A model generated the notes under the pieces. It saw only the letters and a list, made by a program, of their open reading frames with translations, did no database searches and was not told the origin of the DNA. Shown piece after piece: positions 35,801 to 47,259 of a stretch of 64,000 nucleotides of DNA. The DNA is from Copromyces sp. CBS 386.78 (Eukaryota > Ascomycota > Sordariomycetes > Sordariales > Sordariaceae). The stretch lies in NCBI GenBank assembly GCA_030685235.1, contig MU839178.1, positions 1 to 64,000 on the forward strand, in the 5' to 3' direction. Position numbers and translations under genes: made by a program. Each line of letters starts with the position of its first letter. Positions within the stretch are counted from its first letter, which is position 1.

Positions 35801-36795
35801 TCCATCCTCAAGGTTCTCGCCAACTCAAACATCACCGATTGCGATGGCAATTCGGAACGAGAAGGGCTGTCAAGTCAGGCCAATTACCAAACAACACTCC
35901 ACCTGCTCCTCCACGCCAAGGCTGTGGTTCCATCACCAACCTCCATCTTCAACAGCTCCCTCAAAAGTTCCAGGTTGCCCTGCACAACGAGAGGCTCCCG
36001 AATTCCCGGATTGTATATGTTGGCGTTTAGCCCTGGGAACCCGGCCGGGCTGCTTGACAGCCTGTGGAGGCTAGATTGGTAAAGTACATGGACCGACAGG
36101 TGCAACATGATGCGCGGTTCAGCACAACGCCAAAGAACTCCCGTCTCAACCTGCTGGAAGCTTCGTTTCTTTGCTCGGCCGTCGTCTGCCGTCGCACCGG
36201 GTATTTCAAGTTTTGAAATTGGATTGCGCTGCTATCCAGTGTCATGGACACGTCGGCCGCCAAAACCCTATAAACTCTATATGTTTCCACCGCCTCGGCG
36301 GTCTTGGATAAATGGTCTGGCCTGGTCTGGTCTGTACCTAGGCATTGTGAACGGCCCCCCTTGTTGAAGAAAAGAAGAAAGGTCCAGCCTCCCATGTCTT
36401 GGGGTCTCCAGAGTTCTGCCTCTTGGCGGTAACGTTAGCGCGCAGAATACCGCATGGTACTGTAACAAATCACTGGGTAACGGTAGACCGCCGCCCCGCG
36501 GGCCCGCGGCACTATTGCACCAGCCAAACTGTAAAGCCGCAGCATGGGCCCGTATTTCCAATACAACCTATTTTTACATGACGGGAGCCCGCCATTTCGT
36601 CGCGTCTCTGGACCTTCGATGTCGGAGCGCAAATATCGGCACAACAAGGTGCCAGACCGGATGACACAGGGGGCGCTATAGAGCCTCAAAGGACTCTTAG
36701 CAATGATATTCTCATTCATGTTGAAGTATCGGTTTGTTGTTTTTGCTGCTGGCGCTTGAAAAGGACTTATCCCACTCAGTCAACGATGAGAGCGG

Positions 36796-36823
<28 letters not shown>
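36796..36823. repeat. Poly(A) run, 28 nt
   Basis: An uninterrupted run of 28 A is followed by GGGG. It lies about 400 bp upstream of the proposed leader intron of the next gene. There is no target duplication or coding sequence next to it to suggest a retrotransposed copy. Confidence 0.9.
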
Positions 36824-36826
<3 letters not shown>

Positions 36827-37214
36827 GATCACACCTGCACGGGCACTGAACAGACCTGACCTCTCCTGGCTCGAAGAACCACCACGTCAGGCAGATCGAC
36901 CCACGTTCCGCACATTGCGCTGGGACTAGCAACCTCGATCTCCCCGGTCTTTTCCCGTCTTTTCCTCTGTCGCAACCCTCCACTTTCCCACTTCTGGCCT
37001 ACGCCTACCAGCGGTCGTACTTGCCAAGTGCTGCCCACTCTTCTCCTAAAAACGCCAGCTGCGCGTCCAGCTGCGACTGCGACTTTTCCCTTCCTCTCCT
37101 CCTGTTTTGTTCTGGTTTGGATCTCGATTGCCAATCGCTTTTCCATCCCGCTCCCGACTCGACCCCTTGGCCCGTCTGTCGATTCAGTAGAGGGAATACG
37201 GTTTCCAACGACAG

Positions 37215-37834
37215 GTAAGCACCACTGCAAACAAGAGCCCACAAACCGCACGAGCGACAATCGAGTGGAAGTGTCATTCAAACCTTGGGAGTCAAAGTCG
37301 ATCGAGGGACGTGGGAGGCGCATTCAGCCCTTTCTTCTGCCGGCACCGGGCGGTCACCACCGTTGGCTGGCACCGCAGCAGAACGAGCGCAGATGTTCGG
37401 GTTGCAGGGGAACCATTTTTTTTTTCCCCTTTCCCAAGATTCAGATGCCAGTCACTCCAACTTGCCTGCCTATGCGCCACCACGTCCGAATCGATTTGGG
37501 GGACCAAGAAAACGGACAATTCCATCTCCTTTCGAAGCATTCGCACCGCATTGCATATTGCCATCCTGTTTACACCCACCCGATTCATCATCATCACACC
37601 TTGACCCCCTCTTGCCTTGCCTTGCCTGTTCCCTTCACCTTGATCACCCCTCGGTCTTTCCTGTCTCGTGCTGAGCATTCGGGGAAACCGCCACCGTCCT
37701 TCACCTTGGGTCCCATCGTCCGGGCCTAACGCTTGGCGCCTTGTCCCATATCCAGCCGCTGCTGGAGAACACGCCACACCTTGACGGTCTCATCCTAAAA
37801 AGTGTCTCCTGGATTGCCGACTGACATCCCGCAG
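37215..37834 (+). other. Probable 5' UTR intron of the next gene
   Basis: An ACAG|GTAAGC donor and a GACTGACATCCCGCAG branch/acceptor frame a 620-nt interval ending 127 nt before the start codon. Frames inside it are random-looking. This is inferred from splice signals only. Confidence 0.4.
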
Positions 37835-37961
37835 AGTCAACTCCAAACCGAGATCCCACCCAACCTGGTCTCCCCTGTCTAGGTTGTCATCCTCTTCCTG
37901 CGGCCTTCCGATATATATCCGCCCGACGTCGTCCTCGAGCCACACCGAGTCCACCGACATC

Positions 37962-39848
37962 ATGTCCGGATACTACGAGCCCCCTCAACCCCAATGGCCT
38001 CCCGCCGGCGGCCAAGCCTCGGGCTGGGAACACCAGACCCCTCCTCCTCCGCCCGCGCGGTCCGGTTAGTCGCTGCTCTGCCTGCCATGGCCACACCCCC
38101 TATATCTCGACCGATGCGTCCATACCATCAATGAACGAGGCTAACTTCTGGATTTCATCATCAGGTGCTAGCTCTGCCGTCCCCCGCGAGGAGCCTGCCG
38201 CCTTTGCTTATCAGCTCGAGGGTACGTAAACACCTCGGCAAGCCTCGGGCCACTTGGCTACAAGCCGAGCCCCGTCCAAACCGCCATGTCGAACATCAAA
38301 ATGCCTCTACATATACGTATACTGTGGGATGATGGTACTAGCTGTCACGGAGACAGTACGTGAAAAGGAGGAGACATATGCTGACAGAGACTATCTGCAG
38401 AGGTCGACCGTGCGATCGACAACCTCGTCAAGAGCGGAAAGATGTTTGGGATGCCTGGTGGCCGCCGTGAGTCGTTTCCTGTTCCCGGCCCAGCCAGATT
38501 CTACCCAGACTTCGGTAAGTTTGCCTGGGACTGGCCAGGCTTACCCCAAGTTCCTCAGCCCACTAACGTGAAATCGTAACAGGCGGCCGCATGGGAACTG
38601 GACCTGGTCCCCGCCCCCACTCCATGGTCGACTTCAACGATGCGCGCGGCCCTCACCAGCCCTCCAACTTGCAAACCTTCTATGCTGCCCAGCGTCACCA
38701 GCCCTCGCGCGGCTCCAACGAGGCGGAGCAGATGATGCAGGCCAAGAGGAGACTGGCTGCCCAGCGGGAGCGTGAGCTTAGGAACTACCACCAAGAGCAA
38801 CAATACAACCGAAGTAGGCCGCCCTCTTCTGTATAAATCAGTTTCCCTATCACAGCCAAACGACAGAGAGCAAAAAAAAATCATAAAAATTAGATTCGGC
38901 GCCTTCGCGGGTCACAAAAACACACATTCTGATCTCCTATTGTTGCAACCACCACAAGTGCGGTTCGACGCAACCCTTGTCCTGTGTTCCTGATATCGTC
39001 TGTAGAGATCGGCAGATCGGCGCTCCTGGTCGACTCTGGCCGCTCACTCACATCCATTCTCAAACCATTTTCCTCGTCTTCAATTTTACGAAGTTTGGCT
39101 AACATGTCTAGGCGTCCTTGCCGACTCATCCTCGCAGTTCAGTGCCAAACCGGATCGTACCCTTAGCCCGGGCAGCGGCATGTCCGAAGAGGAGCGCCGC
39201 AAGCTGATCGCCTCGCAGCGCAGTGCTTTGTACGGCGACCAGGGCTTCCCTGATGCTGGCGGCTATGGCGAAGAGAACGCCGGTCCTCGTTTTGGCTTGA
39301 CCGCCGGCCAGAGCCTTCGCGGAGCTTCTCCTTTGGCCTACGATCACAACCAGGCCCCTCCCGGCTTCCCGCCTCAGTCCCAGGTTGAGGGCGCCCAAGG
39401 AACCCAATCTGCCGGCCCCCACGAGCGATCGCGTGCTAACAGCAACACGAGCCCTCAATCGAACCCGTCCGGCGGCAAGGGTATCTTCGACGCTCCCATC
39501 GGCCACCAGGCGAACCGTACTAGTGCCTCGTCCCCTGGAGGCTCACCGCCGCGTCAAGGTGCTCCCGGCAGCAAGCCCGGACAAAACATTGTCGCGCCCA
39601 TTGGAACCCGGCCATCTACGAGCAATACCGCCACTAACCCTGCTTTGAACAAGGGCCCCATGGCCTCTCTTCCGTCCCCGTTGAATCAAAGCTACAATGG
39701 TGCGGCTAACAACGAGGCTGGCAACAACGGTTCCGCCACTCCTTCTTCGGCCACTACTGAGGGCCCGAATGTTGGTCTTTCTGGCTGGGGTACCCGTTCT
39801 AACGGCTGGGGCAAGGTTGGCAATGTTCAGGCTAGTGTGTGGGGTTAG
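37962..39848 (+). CDS. Disordered fungal protein of unknown function (413 aa, five exons)
   Basis: Exons are 37962-38064, 38165-38221, 38401-38514, 38583-38813 and 39112-39848. All four introns are phase 1 with GTTAGT, GTACGT, GTAAGT and GTAGGC donors, and the frame closes exactly. The start MSGYYEPPQPQWPP is Pro/Gln-rich. Across exons 2 and 3 lies a short helical block, AYQLEEVDRAIDNLVKSGK, followed by MFGMPGGRRES. Exon 4 contains a likely coiled stretch, EAEQMMQAKRRLAAQRERE. Exon 5 has EEERRKLIASQRSALYGD and then about 200 Gly/Asn/Ser/Pro-rich residues ending GWGKVGNVQASVWG. There is no signal peptide or membrane segment. I do not know the function. A long leader with its own intron is likely. 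Confidence 0.82.
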
Positions 39849-41659
39849 AGACACCCAGATTGGTGGGAGATCATGGAGGTTCTCGATGAAGAGGCACTCG
39901 AGGAGGCCGACCACAGACAAGGGGATGGGGACTACGAAGTGAATCAACGACAGCGCTTTGAAGAAGCATAAGGAGCTTCCCGGAATCTGGTATCGACAAG
40001 CGTCTGACTGCAATGACGTTCAGGACTTTTTGCACAATTGGAGTCTGGGAAATGGGATCCATTCATGTGGTGGGGCGGGGCGCGTCGGATATGGATGGCA
40101 ATGGGCAAATGATTTTTTTCTTTTGGCCGGTTTGGTTGGTTGGTTGGTTGGTTGGTTGGTTGGTTGGCTGACTGGTGTCTTGAATGTTGCGTGTTGTTGT
40201 TGCTGCGAGCGTGCGTGCGTTTGGTCTGAATTGGGATGAACCTCCAAAAAATTCGAGCGAGTGCCGAAGTGTAGGGGGATTTTATGGGACGGAATGGAAA
40301 GCGAAACAGGGGGGCATACAATACTGGTGTGACGGGATGGCACGGAAGCGGTTCTTAATTGTTACAGAAGATGGTCGGATCGAACTTGGTGGCGGCGCGT
40401 TGCGTGGGAAACGGGATGTTGTTGATTTCTTTATGGGTTTTGTTGGTTTGCAAACAGGTGGTTCAAACGTATAAAAACAGGAATTGGCGGAAAGCTTGTT
40501 GGGCTGTATTGTGTTTTGTTTTTGGTCTTGTTATTTGGTGGTTTATACTACAGCTAGTACATTTTGCGGCTCTTGCATTGGCATTTATCTGAATTTGGCG
40601 TTCAAGAATGGCCCCCCTTGTGATCTCACTGGTATATGGTAATGGTGCTTTTGTTGGTTGAGTAAACCGATGATGACTTGTGTTGATGAGACGATGAAGA
40701 CACTCGTAACCGAGGGAGCGGGCTAGAATGAGAAGATGCCAATAGTCAAGACGCAATATCTAGAGGATGGAGGCTATGGTATGAATGAATGTCATCTTAC
40801 CCTGAGTGTCTGTTCAATTGATCATGTAATATCCGTTCCGTTCCGTTTCGAGGACTACGTAATGCAAGCTGATGAATGGGAAAGTGTAAACAGTGCTGCG
40901 TTGAAGTTTGTTTACTTAGTTATGCCATGTTGTATATCCCCTGGTCGTGTTGCCCCTATACCTACCATCCATACACAGGCTTAAAAGGACTCGGTCGTAC
41001 ACACCAAAGCACATTTGAAGAATGCTAAGGTCTCGGTGGCATGTGAGATTTCAGAGCTAAACAAAATGCAGCGGGAAACATGGCCTCAGCAGAGGTGCTG
41101 CGTAACACTTATGCCGGCTCATCACAGTCACAGACATGTCGGACAGGAAACTCGCTAGTCAACAAGTCGGATTTGTTATTAGTTCCAATCTGATATATCC
41201 AACTGGGACTCTTCCACACCATCCACGTATTACTTCTTCCTCCAATATCCAACCTCCTTTTTGAACCATTACCATATCCTAGGTATCCCAGGAGATGGAT
41301 GCCTCCAGATCTGCTTGACATGTAATGAATGACATTAGTTTTAAAGCACCATTCTATTCTGTCAGCGACTCTGTTCGGTCATCCAAGCTCCTATTTCTCG
41401 TCCCATCAACTCAAGGGCTTCTGGCAAGAGGTTGTCAAGATGATCACTCCTTGTCCACATGGACTCTTCATCCACCTCTCACATCCCATCCCCTCTCGGT
41501 GGCCTGACCCACACCCACCTTCCCCCAATCAACAACCACCACCGCCGCGGGGATCCAAGACGGCCACTCCTCCTCCTCATCATCACCCCTTTCCTTTTCC
41601 CCCACACTAAACTACTAGTCAAAAAAACTGCCCATCGCCCAGATGATGACACCAATAAT
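39849..41659. other. Convergent 3' region with microsatellite
   Basis: It lies between two convergent genes. Apart from the GGTT repeat it shows no coding signal. G/T-rich DNA at 40100-40650 probably belongs to the 3' UTR of the left gene. Confidence 0.5.
40132..40167. repeat. (TTGG)n microsatellite
   Basis: About nine tandem TTGG units are present. It lies about 290 bp after the stop codon of the 413-residue protein, so it is probably transcribed in the 3' UTR. Confidence 0.9.
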
Positions 41660-42940
41660 TCAAACCCTTCCCCCAGCCTCGCCCTCAGCCAACGCCTGCT
41701 GTCTCGCCGCATTCAGCGCCTTCAACTTCGCCGTCCCCACGCCCGCCACACCCTCACTCTGATCCGCGCCCAACCACGGCTTCTTGCTGTCTCCGAGGAC
41801 ACTCCCCGCCAGGAAATACACGACCAGCCCGACAATAATGCACACGAACGCGATCGGATACATGAAGTGAATCACGTACCCAAACACTTTGACGCCAACA
41901 ATCACGCCCCAGAAGTTGGCCGTGAGGAGGGAGATATCGAAGAAGGCGGCGCTGCCCATGCGCAAGATGAGGGGAGCCAAAGAGTAGAAGATGAGCATCG
42001 CCAAAGTGTAGCCGACCAAATAACCGGCTACAGGCCCGTTCCATGTAGCGTTCGTAGCGGCCTCCCGGTCGAAAATAGCTGCTTGCACGCCATTGATGAT
42101 TACTCCAAAAAAGCCCAGGAAGGACAAGACTTCGTATATAGGGCGTTTGGAAACGAACCACTCCTCGTAGACATTGCTGATGCCATAGAGCGTGGCGCCC
42201 AAAAGGCCAAAAAGGTCACCTTTGACCATGTCCACGCCCGGACCGCCGTTGGAACCCGTGATGTGGTCGCTAGCCAACAGGATGCCCATGCCGCCGCAGC
42301 AGATTAATATGCCCCCGATCTGGAACCACTTGTAGCGGACTTTGAGAAGCGCAAAAGAGATGACGACGACGCAGACTATGGACCAGAAGTTGAGCAGTTG
42401 GGCGGACAACAAGTTGGTGTAGCGGTAGGCTAAAACCGTAAAGTAGTTGCCCTCGACGTCGAGAAAGGACAGGATGATGTATTTCCAGCTGTGTCGCCAT
42501 GTTTGGCTGAAGAAATTTCTGGGGCCGCCCATCTGGTAGAGAGCCGTGGGGAAGTAGACGATGAAAATGAGGGCGTAGACGAAGATGGTTTGGATGGCGG
42601 GGATCGAGGTCCCTTGCTCGTTCAGGAAGGAGGAGAAGGTGTTGGTCGCTGTGATGCACAGAGAGAGGATTTGGCCGATCAGGACGATCAGCCAGAAGTC
42701 GACGGTCATGAGGTACGAGTACCAGTGCACGTTTTGGGCTTCGAGCTTTTGGATGCCGAGGGCGACAAGCTCGGGGGAGTCGGTGTCGGTGACGACGCCG
42801 CCATCGGAGTCGCGGTTGTTGTGGTTGTTAGGAGTATTGGAGGTGGTGTGCTCGGCCGTGACGAGGGTGGTGGTGCCGTAGTTTTTGACTTGGGTCATTT
42901 CCGGCTCGGAGCTGGAGGGGACGACGGTGTTGTTGGCCAT
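41660..42940 (-). CDS. DMT-superfamily transporter, SLC35F1/F2/F6 type (426 aa)
   Basis: This is a membrane carrier of the drug/metabolite transporter superfamily; substrates of this branch are poorly known. It is a single exon. Residues 1-75 are polar and cytosolic (Asn/Thr-rich). About ten hydrophobic segments follow from residue 78 (YLMTVDFWLIVLIGQILSLC) to about 385. The family block FLDVEGNYFTVLAYRYT near 165-180 and LLNFWSIVCVVVISF are characteristic of the SLC35F group. GDLFGLLGATLYGISNVYEE near 245 marks the second half. The C-terminus is a short polar tail. The ATG is well placed and no intron is needed. I see no clue to the substrate in the neighbouring genes. Confidence 0.88.
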   Translation of the reverse strand: MANNTVVPSSSEPEMTQVKNYGTTTLVTAEHTTSNTPNNHNNRDSDGGVVTDTDSPELVALGIQKLEAQNVHWYSYLMTVDFWLIVLIGQILSLCITATNTFSSFLNEQGTSIPAIQTIFVYALIFIVYFPTALYQMGGPRNFFSQTWRHSWKYIILSFLDVEGNYFTVLAYRYTNLLSAQLLNFWSIVCVVVISFALLKVRYKWFQIGGILICCGGMGILLASDHITGSNGGPGVDMVKGDLFGLLGATLYGISNVYEEWFVSKRPIYEVLSFLGFFGVIINGVQAAIFDREAATNATWNGPVAGYLVGYTLAMLIFYSLAPLILRMGSAAFFDISLLTANFWGVIVGVKVFGYVIHFMYPIAFVCIIVGLVVYFLAGSVLGDSKKPWLGADQSEGVAGVGTAKLKALNAARQQALAEGEAGGRV

Positions 42941-44349
42941 TTTGGGCCAAGTTGGATTGTGAACTGGGAGCTCTGAAGCTCAAAAGTCACTTGCGACGAT
43001 ACTGTTACTTGGTGATAACAATACTATTGGCAAAAGCTGTTCGTGAACTTGTTTGTATCCCAGGTCTCAGAGGTATATACGTCTACCGCAAGTACCAGTT
43101 CCGCTCCAACAAGTGGAGTGAGTGGTGATGATGTTTTCTGTTAAAATAAAGGTTTGTAGTTAAGACGAGTCGTCGTTACTTCTCTTCAGAGATGACAATC
43201 ACTCGCTTAAGTCTTTCCTACGTCTTTGGAGCAAGCGCAAAGACTTGAAGTCGCCTGCTCTTAAATTTATTGCTGGTGTATGCCTCGGCACATGTAGGCC
43301 TCGTTCTGTGCCGAGTTGGTGAGAAGGGAGTTGGAAGACGGCGGTCTCGTGTTGTACATGTGCTTGCTGTAGTGGGGAATCCGAGTTGGTCAACCCAGGT
43401 GATGAACGAGTCGCCTGCGAATGTTGTTATCACTACAGGTCAAACAAGGGACGAGAGAGGGGGTAAAGATGAAGGAAAAACAGTCTTTCTTTTCCTATGG
43501 TAGTAGCTACGATAGGTGAAGAAAGGGTGAGAAAGGTGGTGATGGTAGAACCGTGAAAAGAGAAAAAGGAAAAGCGGACGACATGTCGGGGAAAGAGTGA
43601 TTGATATACTTTGCAGATAGGGCTACGCTATGGTTCAAACAGGTGCTAGACTCCGCCCACTATGCAACCAACATGATATTGGAAAAATTCGGGCACTCCC
43701 GATTTGCAGGCAAGGCGTAAGAAACACGTTTTTTTTCCATTCGTTACCGACAGATCGGCGACCTTTTTCGCCCTTTTCCTCCTCTGCGGCTGACGGTTGG
43801 TCCGCTTGGTTGGAAGAGGAGCTGGACAACGGGATAAGCTTCTGAAAAGAGTTTTCTAGACCGGGCTCCGGCCCCACAACCACTGGAACGACCCACTGGA
43901 GCCTCCCGGCCCTGACATTGACGGGGATCCTGGTGCATGGAACTGGACGAGCGGGCGGGGCATGTTTGGGCCGTCATCGCGGGGTTCCGCGGGGTTGCCG
44001 CGTCGTGGGAACGCGCACGGCCACCGACCTCAACCGGTCCCGTCCCGTCGCTCTTGCCGACGTCTACCGATTGGCACGGTCATCACCACCGCACCTTCCC
44101 TCCATTACACTTTACGACAAGCACTGTAGGTCGTCAAGTGCCAGTCAAAATGGGAGGTGCACCAACTGAGGTCTGCACATCCGATTCTTACTGGCACTGG
44201 ACCTGGTCGTTTTCAGCAGCCCAATACGCAAACCAAGTGGCGATACCCACGTTTTTCTCAACTCCTTCGCTTCATTTCCATTACTATTCAACATCGACGC
44301 CCGACCTTCTATACAACGTCATAACCGATATGCAAGAACACAATCATTC
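42941..44349. other. Upstream region of the transporter
   Basis: It contains the promoter and leader of the transporter and the 3' side of the next gene. A 193-codon plus-strand frame at 43937-44518 overlaps the next gene in antisense and has no domain; I do not call it. Confidence 0.45.
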
Positions 44350-45933
44350 TTATCTCCCATCCCCTTCCCGTCGCCTCCTCCGGCCGCGCCGATCTGGATT
44401 CTCCACCAATTCCCATTCCTCATCCTCCCTTTCCTCCCTCTCCTTCCCCGCGAATTGGGCAACCAACGCTTCGACTCCCCTTCTCGCAAAACCCTTAACC
44501 TGTCTCGACGCGCCTTGAGCAGCCCTCGCGACATTATCCACAGCGTCGAGGAACTGATCCCCAAAATCCCTTTTGTCTTCCTCCTCGTTGTGAACATTTT
44601 GAGCCCTTAAAAACTCTAACCCCTCCATCTCGTTTTCCTCATCCCCACTATGAAGCCCCTCAAGCCTCTCAACCAAACCTTCCATCACCTTCAACAACCA
44701 TGGTTCGGGAACTCCTAGCTCCCTCAAATCCTCAAACCAGCTCGCTAACCCATCCGCTAACTCCTCCCTTCGTTGATGTTCCCTTTGTTGCCTCCAGGCC
44801 ATCTCAGCCTGTTCCCTTCCTTCCGAGCTTCCCTCTCCGTGATCACCACCAGCATTCACCGCCTCATACAAAGCCTCAGCAACAGGATCATAAACCGGAT
44901 CCGGATCCTCTCCCGCCCTCACCAAAACCCTCACCAACCTGATATCCTCAACCTCGGTCAAATGTCTATGGACTGCATCACCAGCTGTATCTGGAAAGAC
45001 GTGTTGTCGGGCAGCTGATTGCCGGAGGAGATCTTGTTGGAAGAAGTGGATTTGCACTTCGGGGAGGGTTCGGGTGGGTGTTTGGGATTCTTTTGAGCGG
45101 GTGAAAATCATTGGGATACCGAAGGGGCGGGGGAGGCGGAGTTGTGGTTGATCGCGTTGGCGGGCTTGGGGTTGGCGATGTTGATCTTGACGATATTGGA
45201 GTTGGCACTGGGGGGTAGACGGTTGACGATGTAGGGATGTGGATGGTTGAAGGTGTTTCTCCTGGAAGCGACGGTATTGCGTCGCGGTGAGGAGGTAGAC
45301 AAGGCCCCAGACTTGGGTATGGAGGTGGTTGTTGTCGACATGTTGGCTCTGGGGTTGGGAGTCAGAGACGGCGGTAGAGGAGGAACCGAAGGTGGTGACG
45401 GAGGCGGAGTCGTTCAGGTCGGGAGAGGGAATGGGAGCGGGGCTCAGAGCGGCATTCGGAGCGTGATTCGGAGTGGGAGTCGGAAGAATAGTCGACTCGG
45501 GCCAGGCACCAGGTGTCTGAGTAGGGTGAGGCGCGGGCGGTGACCTAGATCGTTGTCGAGGGGTGGAAGGTCTTCTGGTCAAAGGTCTGACGGTGGGGCT
45601 GTGGGTGGTCGGGTAGGTGTTATTATCATTGGTGGTCAGGTCCTCGGGCAGAGACTGAACTGCCAGTGTCCCTGACCACGTGCTTATGGTATCTTCGGTC
45701 GGATGTGCCATCGTACGGGTAGAGGAAGCACCAGGGCGTTTCTTGACTTTACCAACAGCCAAGTCTCCCGGACGACGAATCACCAGTTTATGTCCATCGA
45801 GGCGGGCAATGCCCTCTAGTCGTGCATACGGGCAGTACTTGGTTATGAACTCATCATGGGGGATACCGATGGCCAGGATGGCGATGTCCTTGGGCCACCA
45901 CATCAGGACGGTATTTCCAGTCATGGTCGTCAT
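44350..45933 (-). CDS. Unknown protein with acidic C-terminal helices (527 aa)
   Basis: Function unknown. The start MTTMTGNTVLMWWPKDIAIL is preferred because of its AAAATG context; an ATG 24 nt further upstream would add eight residues. Residues 1-65 look globular (KDIAILAIGIPHDEFITKY, RLDGHKLVIRRPGD). Residues 70-290 are low-complexity Pro/Thr/Ser and Gln/Arg-rich. Residues 300-520 are charged and helical (EVEDIRLVRVLVRAG, FLDAVDNVARAAQGASRQVK), ending in an Arg-rich tail. Within 45340-45110 a second frame is also open and Ser/Thr-rich, so a frameshift or unrecognised intron in the low-complexity middle is possible. No membrane segment is seen. Confidence 0.65.
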   Translation of the reverse strand: MTTMTGNTVLMWWPKDIAILAIGIPHDEFITKYCPYARLEGIARLDGHKLVIRRPGDLAVGKVKKRPGASSTRTMAHPTEDTISTWSGTLAVQSLPEDLTTNDNNTYPTTHSPTVRPLTRRPSTPRQRSRSPPAPHPTQTPGAWPESTILPTPTPNHAPNAALSPAPIPSPDLNDSASVTTFGSSSTAVSDSQPQSQHVDNNHLHTQVWGLVYLLTATQYRRFQEKHLQPSTSLHRQPSTPQCQLQYRQDQHRQPQARQRDQPQLRLPRPFGIPMIFTRSKESQTPTRTLPEVQIHFFQQDLLRQSAARQHVFPDTAGDAVHRHLTEVEDIRLVRVLVRAGEDPDPVYDPVAEALYEAVNAGGDHGEGSSEGREQAEMAWRQQREHQRREELADGLASWFEDLRELGVPEPWLLKVMEGLVERLEGLHSGDEENEMEGLEFLRAQNVHNEEEDKRDFGDQFLDAVDNVARAAQGASRQVKGFARRGVEALVAQFAGKEREEREDEEWELVENPDRRGRRRRREGDGR

Positions 45934-46952
45934 TTTGGGCGAAAGCCAAGAGCACAAAACGACATAAGGGGTAATAGATGAGTTGGCCGTAGACAGACGA
46001 AAAGCGAGGGAGTGTGAAAGTCTGGTGATTAGAATGGGGAAACAGGAAAGAAGTCAAGAGCTTGATGGAGGGGAAATCAAGGGAACCTTATAAGCTGGGA
46101 ATGGCTGTCTGATGGACTAGGTCGGAGAGAGGAAATATGGTTGAAATCCTGGGGAAGAAAAGTCAAAACCCAGCGGGGGAGGATTGGGGGAACTTTGCGG
46201 GGGCACATGGCTGCTAGATGGAAAACTTGACCACGATTCACACAACAAAGTCAAAGAGGCTCGAAGCCTGCATATTCCATGCGGGAGGTAGTCTAGAAGA
46301 CGAAGGCCGGAGGTCCGGATCTGCCAGTGGTTATCAGTACAGCTAACGGACATCAAGTTGAATCTTCGTGCGTAAACTTGAGTCTGCGGACATAAAACTT
46401 GACTGACTGAGACGACAGCAAGGATAACGCCCATCAGGAATGGCTTACTGCGGGCACAATTCCTGGTAGGGGAGCATAATGTAGTCGTAATTGATGCCAA
46501 TAGGTATGCGGCGCACCTTATCAACGCCCGGTGCTGCAGCGGGAGACGAGATGGCTCTCACGAAGACCTTGGTTCCGGCTTCATTTTGCTTGTTTCGTCT
46601 TGCAGCAGCCTCAAAGCCCTTGGCAGGCTGGCAGGCTGGCAGGCTGGCAGGCACTACCTTATGTGATAGTAGTAGGTACGTGGCCAACCTCCAAGCTTGG
46701 ATCATGATCATTTGAATGGACCCGTGGTCTGGGCAAAATCTTGCATCCTCAAAGCCCCTTGGCAAGTTGGCAGGCAGGCAGGACCTTCTCCAGCTCCTGC
46801 CTCCGAGCTTGCTTGGGATGGTGGCGACGTGGCCAACCTCCAAGCTTGGGTCATGTCCGGTCATGAACTGTGCTCTGTGAAAGAACTGCAAGTGGAGGTG
46901 AAACCAAGTACTGTGCAATTTCGAAAAGTTCCAAAAGATGTAATAATATGTA
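45934..46952. other. Intergenic with duplicated segments
   Basis: It contains the promoter side of the 527-residue gene and a partial duplication (46609-46706 and 46747-46854). A minus-strand frame at 46445-46918 ends in a plausible but unassigned peptide (GINYDYIMLPYQELCP). The rest of that frame is the repeat, so I do not call a gene. Confidence 0.45.
46609..46854. repeat. Imperfect direct duplication with GGCAGGCT repeats
   Basis: Two segments each run from CCTCAAAGCCC through TTGGCAGG-type repeats to ACGTGGCCAACCTCCAAGCTTGG and TCATG. They are offset by about 140-150 bp. The first includes four TGGCAGGC units in tandem (46620-46652), the second a CAGG triplet array. Confidence 0.85.
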
Positions 46953-47259
46953 CCGTAATAACTCGCGAAACTGGCCGAAAGCTAACCCTGTTTTTCTGGC
47001 AGATATATATAGGGAGCTGGCAGATTCAGCCCGCTTCCTATACATGTAAGTGTATGTGAGTTAACGTGAGGGGGCAATGTTTCTAGTCGGGGGTTTATTA
47101 ACTGGGCCTTTTCTACTATTTTTTTGCTGGGGGATTTTTTCTCCTCCTCTTTCACCCTTAACATGCCGGCTGCACAGGGTTACATACGCTTGCTTGTCCT
47201 GCCTTACATCTGCCAGAAAAACAGGGTTAGCTTTCGGCCAGTTTCGCGAGTTATTACGG
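46953..47259. mobile_element. Tc1/mariner-type MITE, 307 bp, perfect 52-bp TIRs
   Basis: Terminal inverted repeats 46953-47004 and 47208-47259 match at all 52 positions when complemented; they begin CCGTAATAACTCGCG. A TA dinucleotide flanks each side (46951-46952 and 47260-47261), as expected for Tc1/mariner-type insertion. The 203-bp interior has no frame of note. The perfect match suggests recent insertion or recent activity of a relative with transposase. It lies about 385 bp beyond the stop codon of the large Pro-rich gene. Confidence 0.85.

Larger units (their letters stand above)
28726..37214. other. Gene-poor region with possible coding relics
   Basis: No complete gene is supported. 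On the minus strand around 29145-29370 a stop-free frame reads like protein (SWWITDGNYPGLCGPF), and 28722-29039 holds a 105-codon frame. On the plus strand 29339-29520 reads LAILFLWTFYFERPQLDEYL before a GTAAGT. They overlap and cannot all be genes. A 244-codon plus frame at 35340-36074 looks random. Near 31850-31970 a short plus frame has a faint Nudix-like look that I do not trust. Confidence 0.4.

Noticed and set aside
35340..36074. Open frame of 244 codons on the plus strand
   Set aside because: Composition looks random (many Cys, His, Pro and Arg) and no splice partners were found.
36796..36823. Poly(A) run as a possible retroposed gene or LINE tail
   Set aside because: No coding sequence or target duplication lies next to it. 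Homopolymer runs are common throughout the window.
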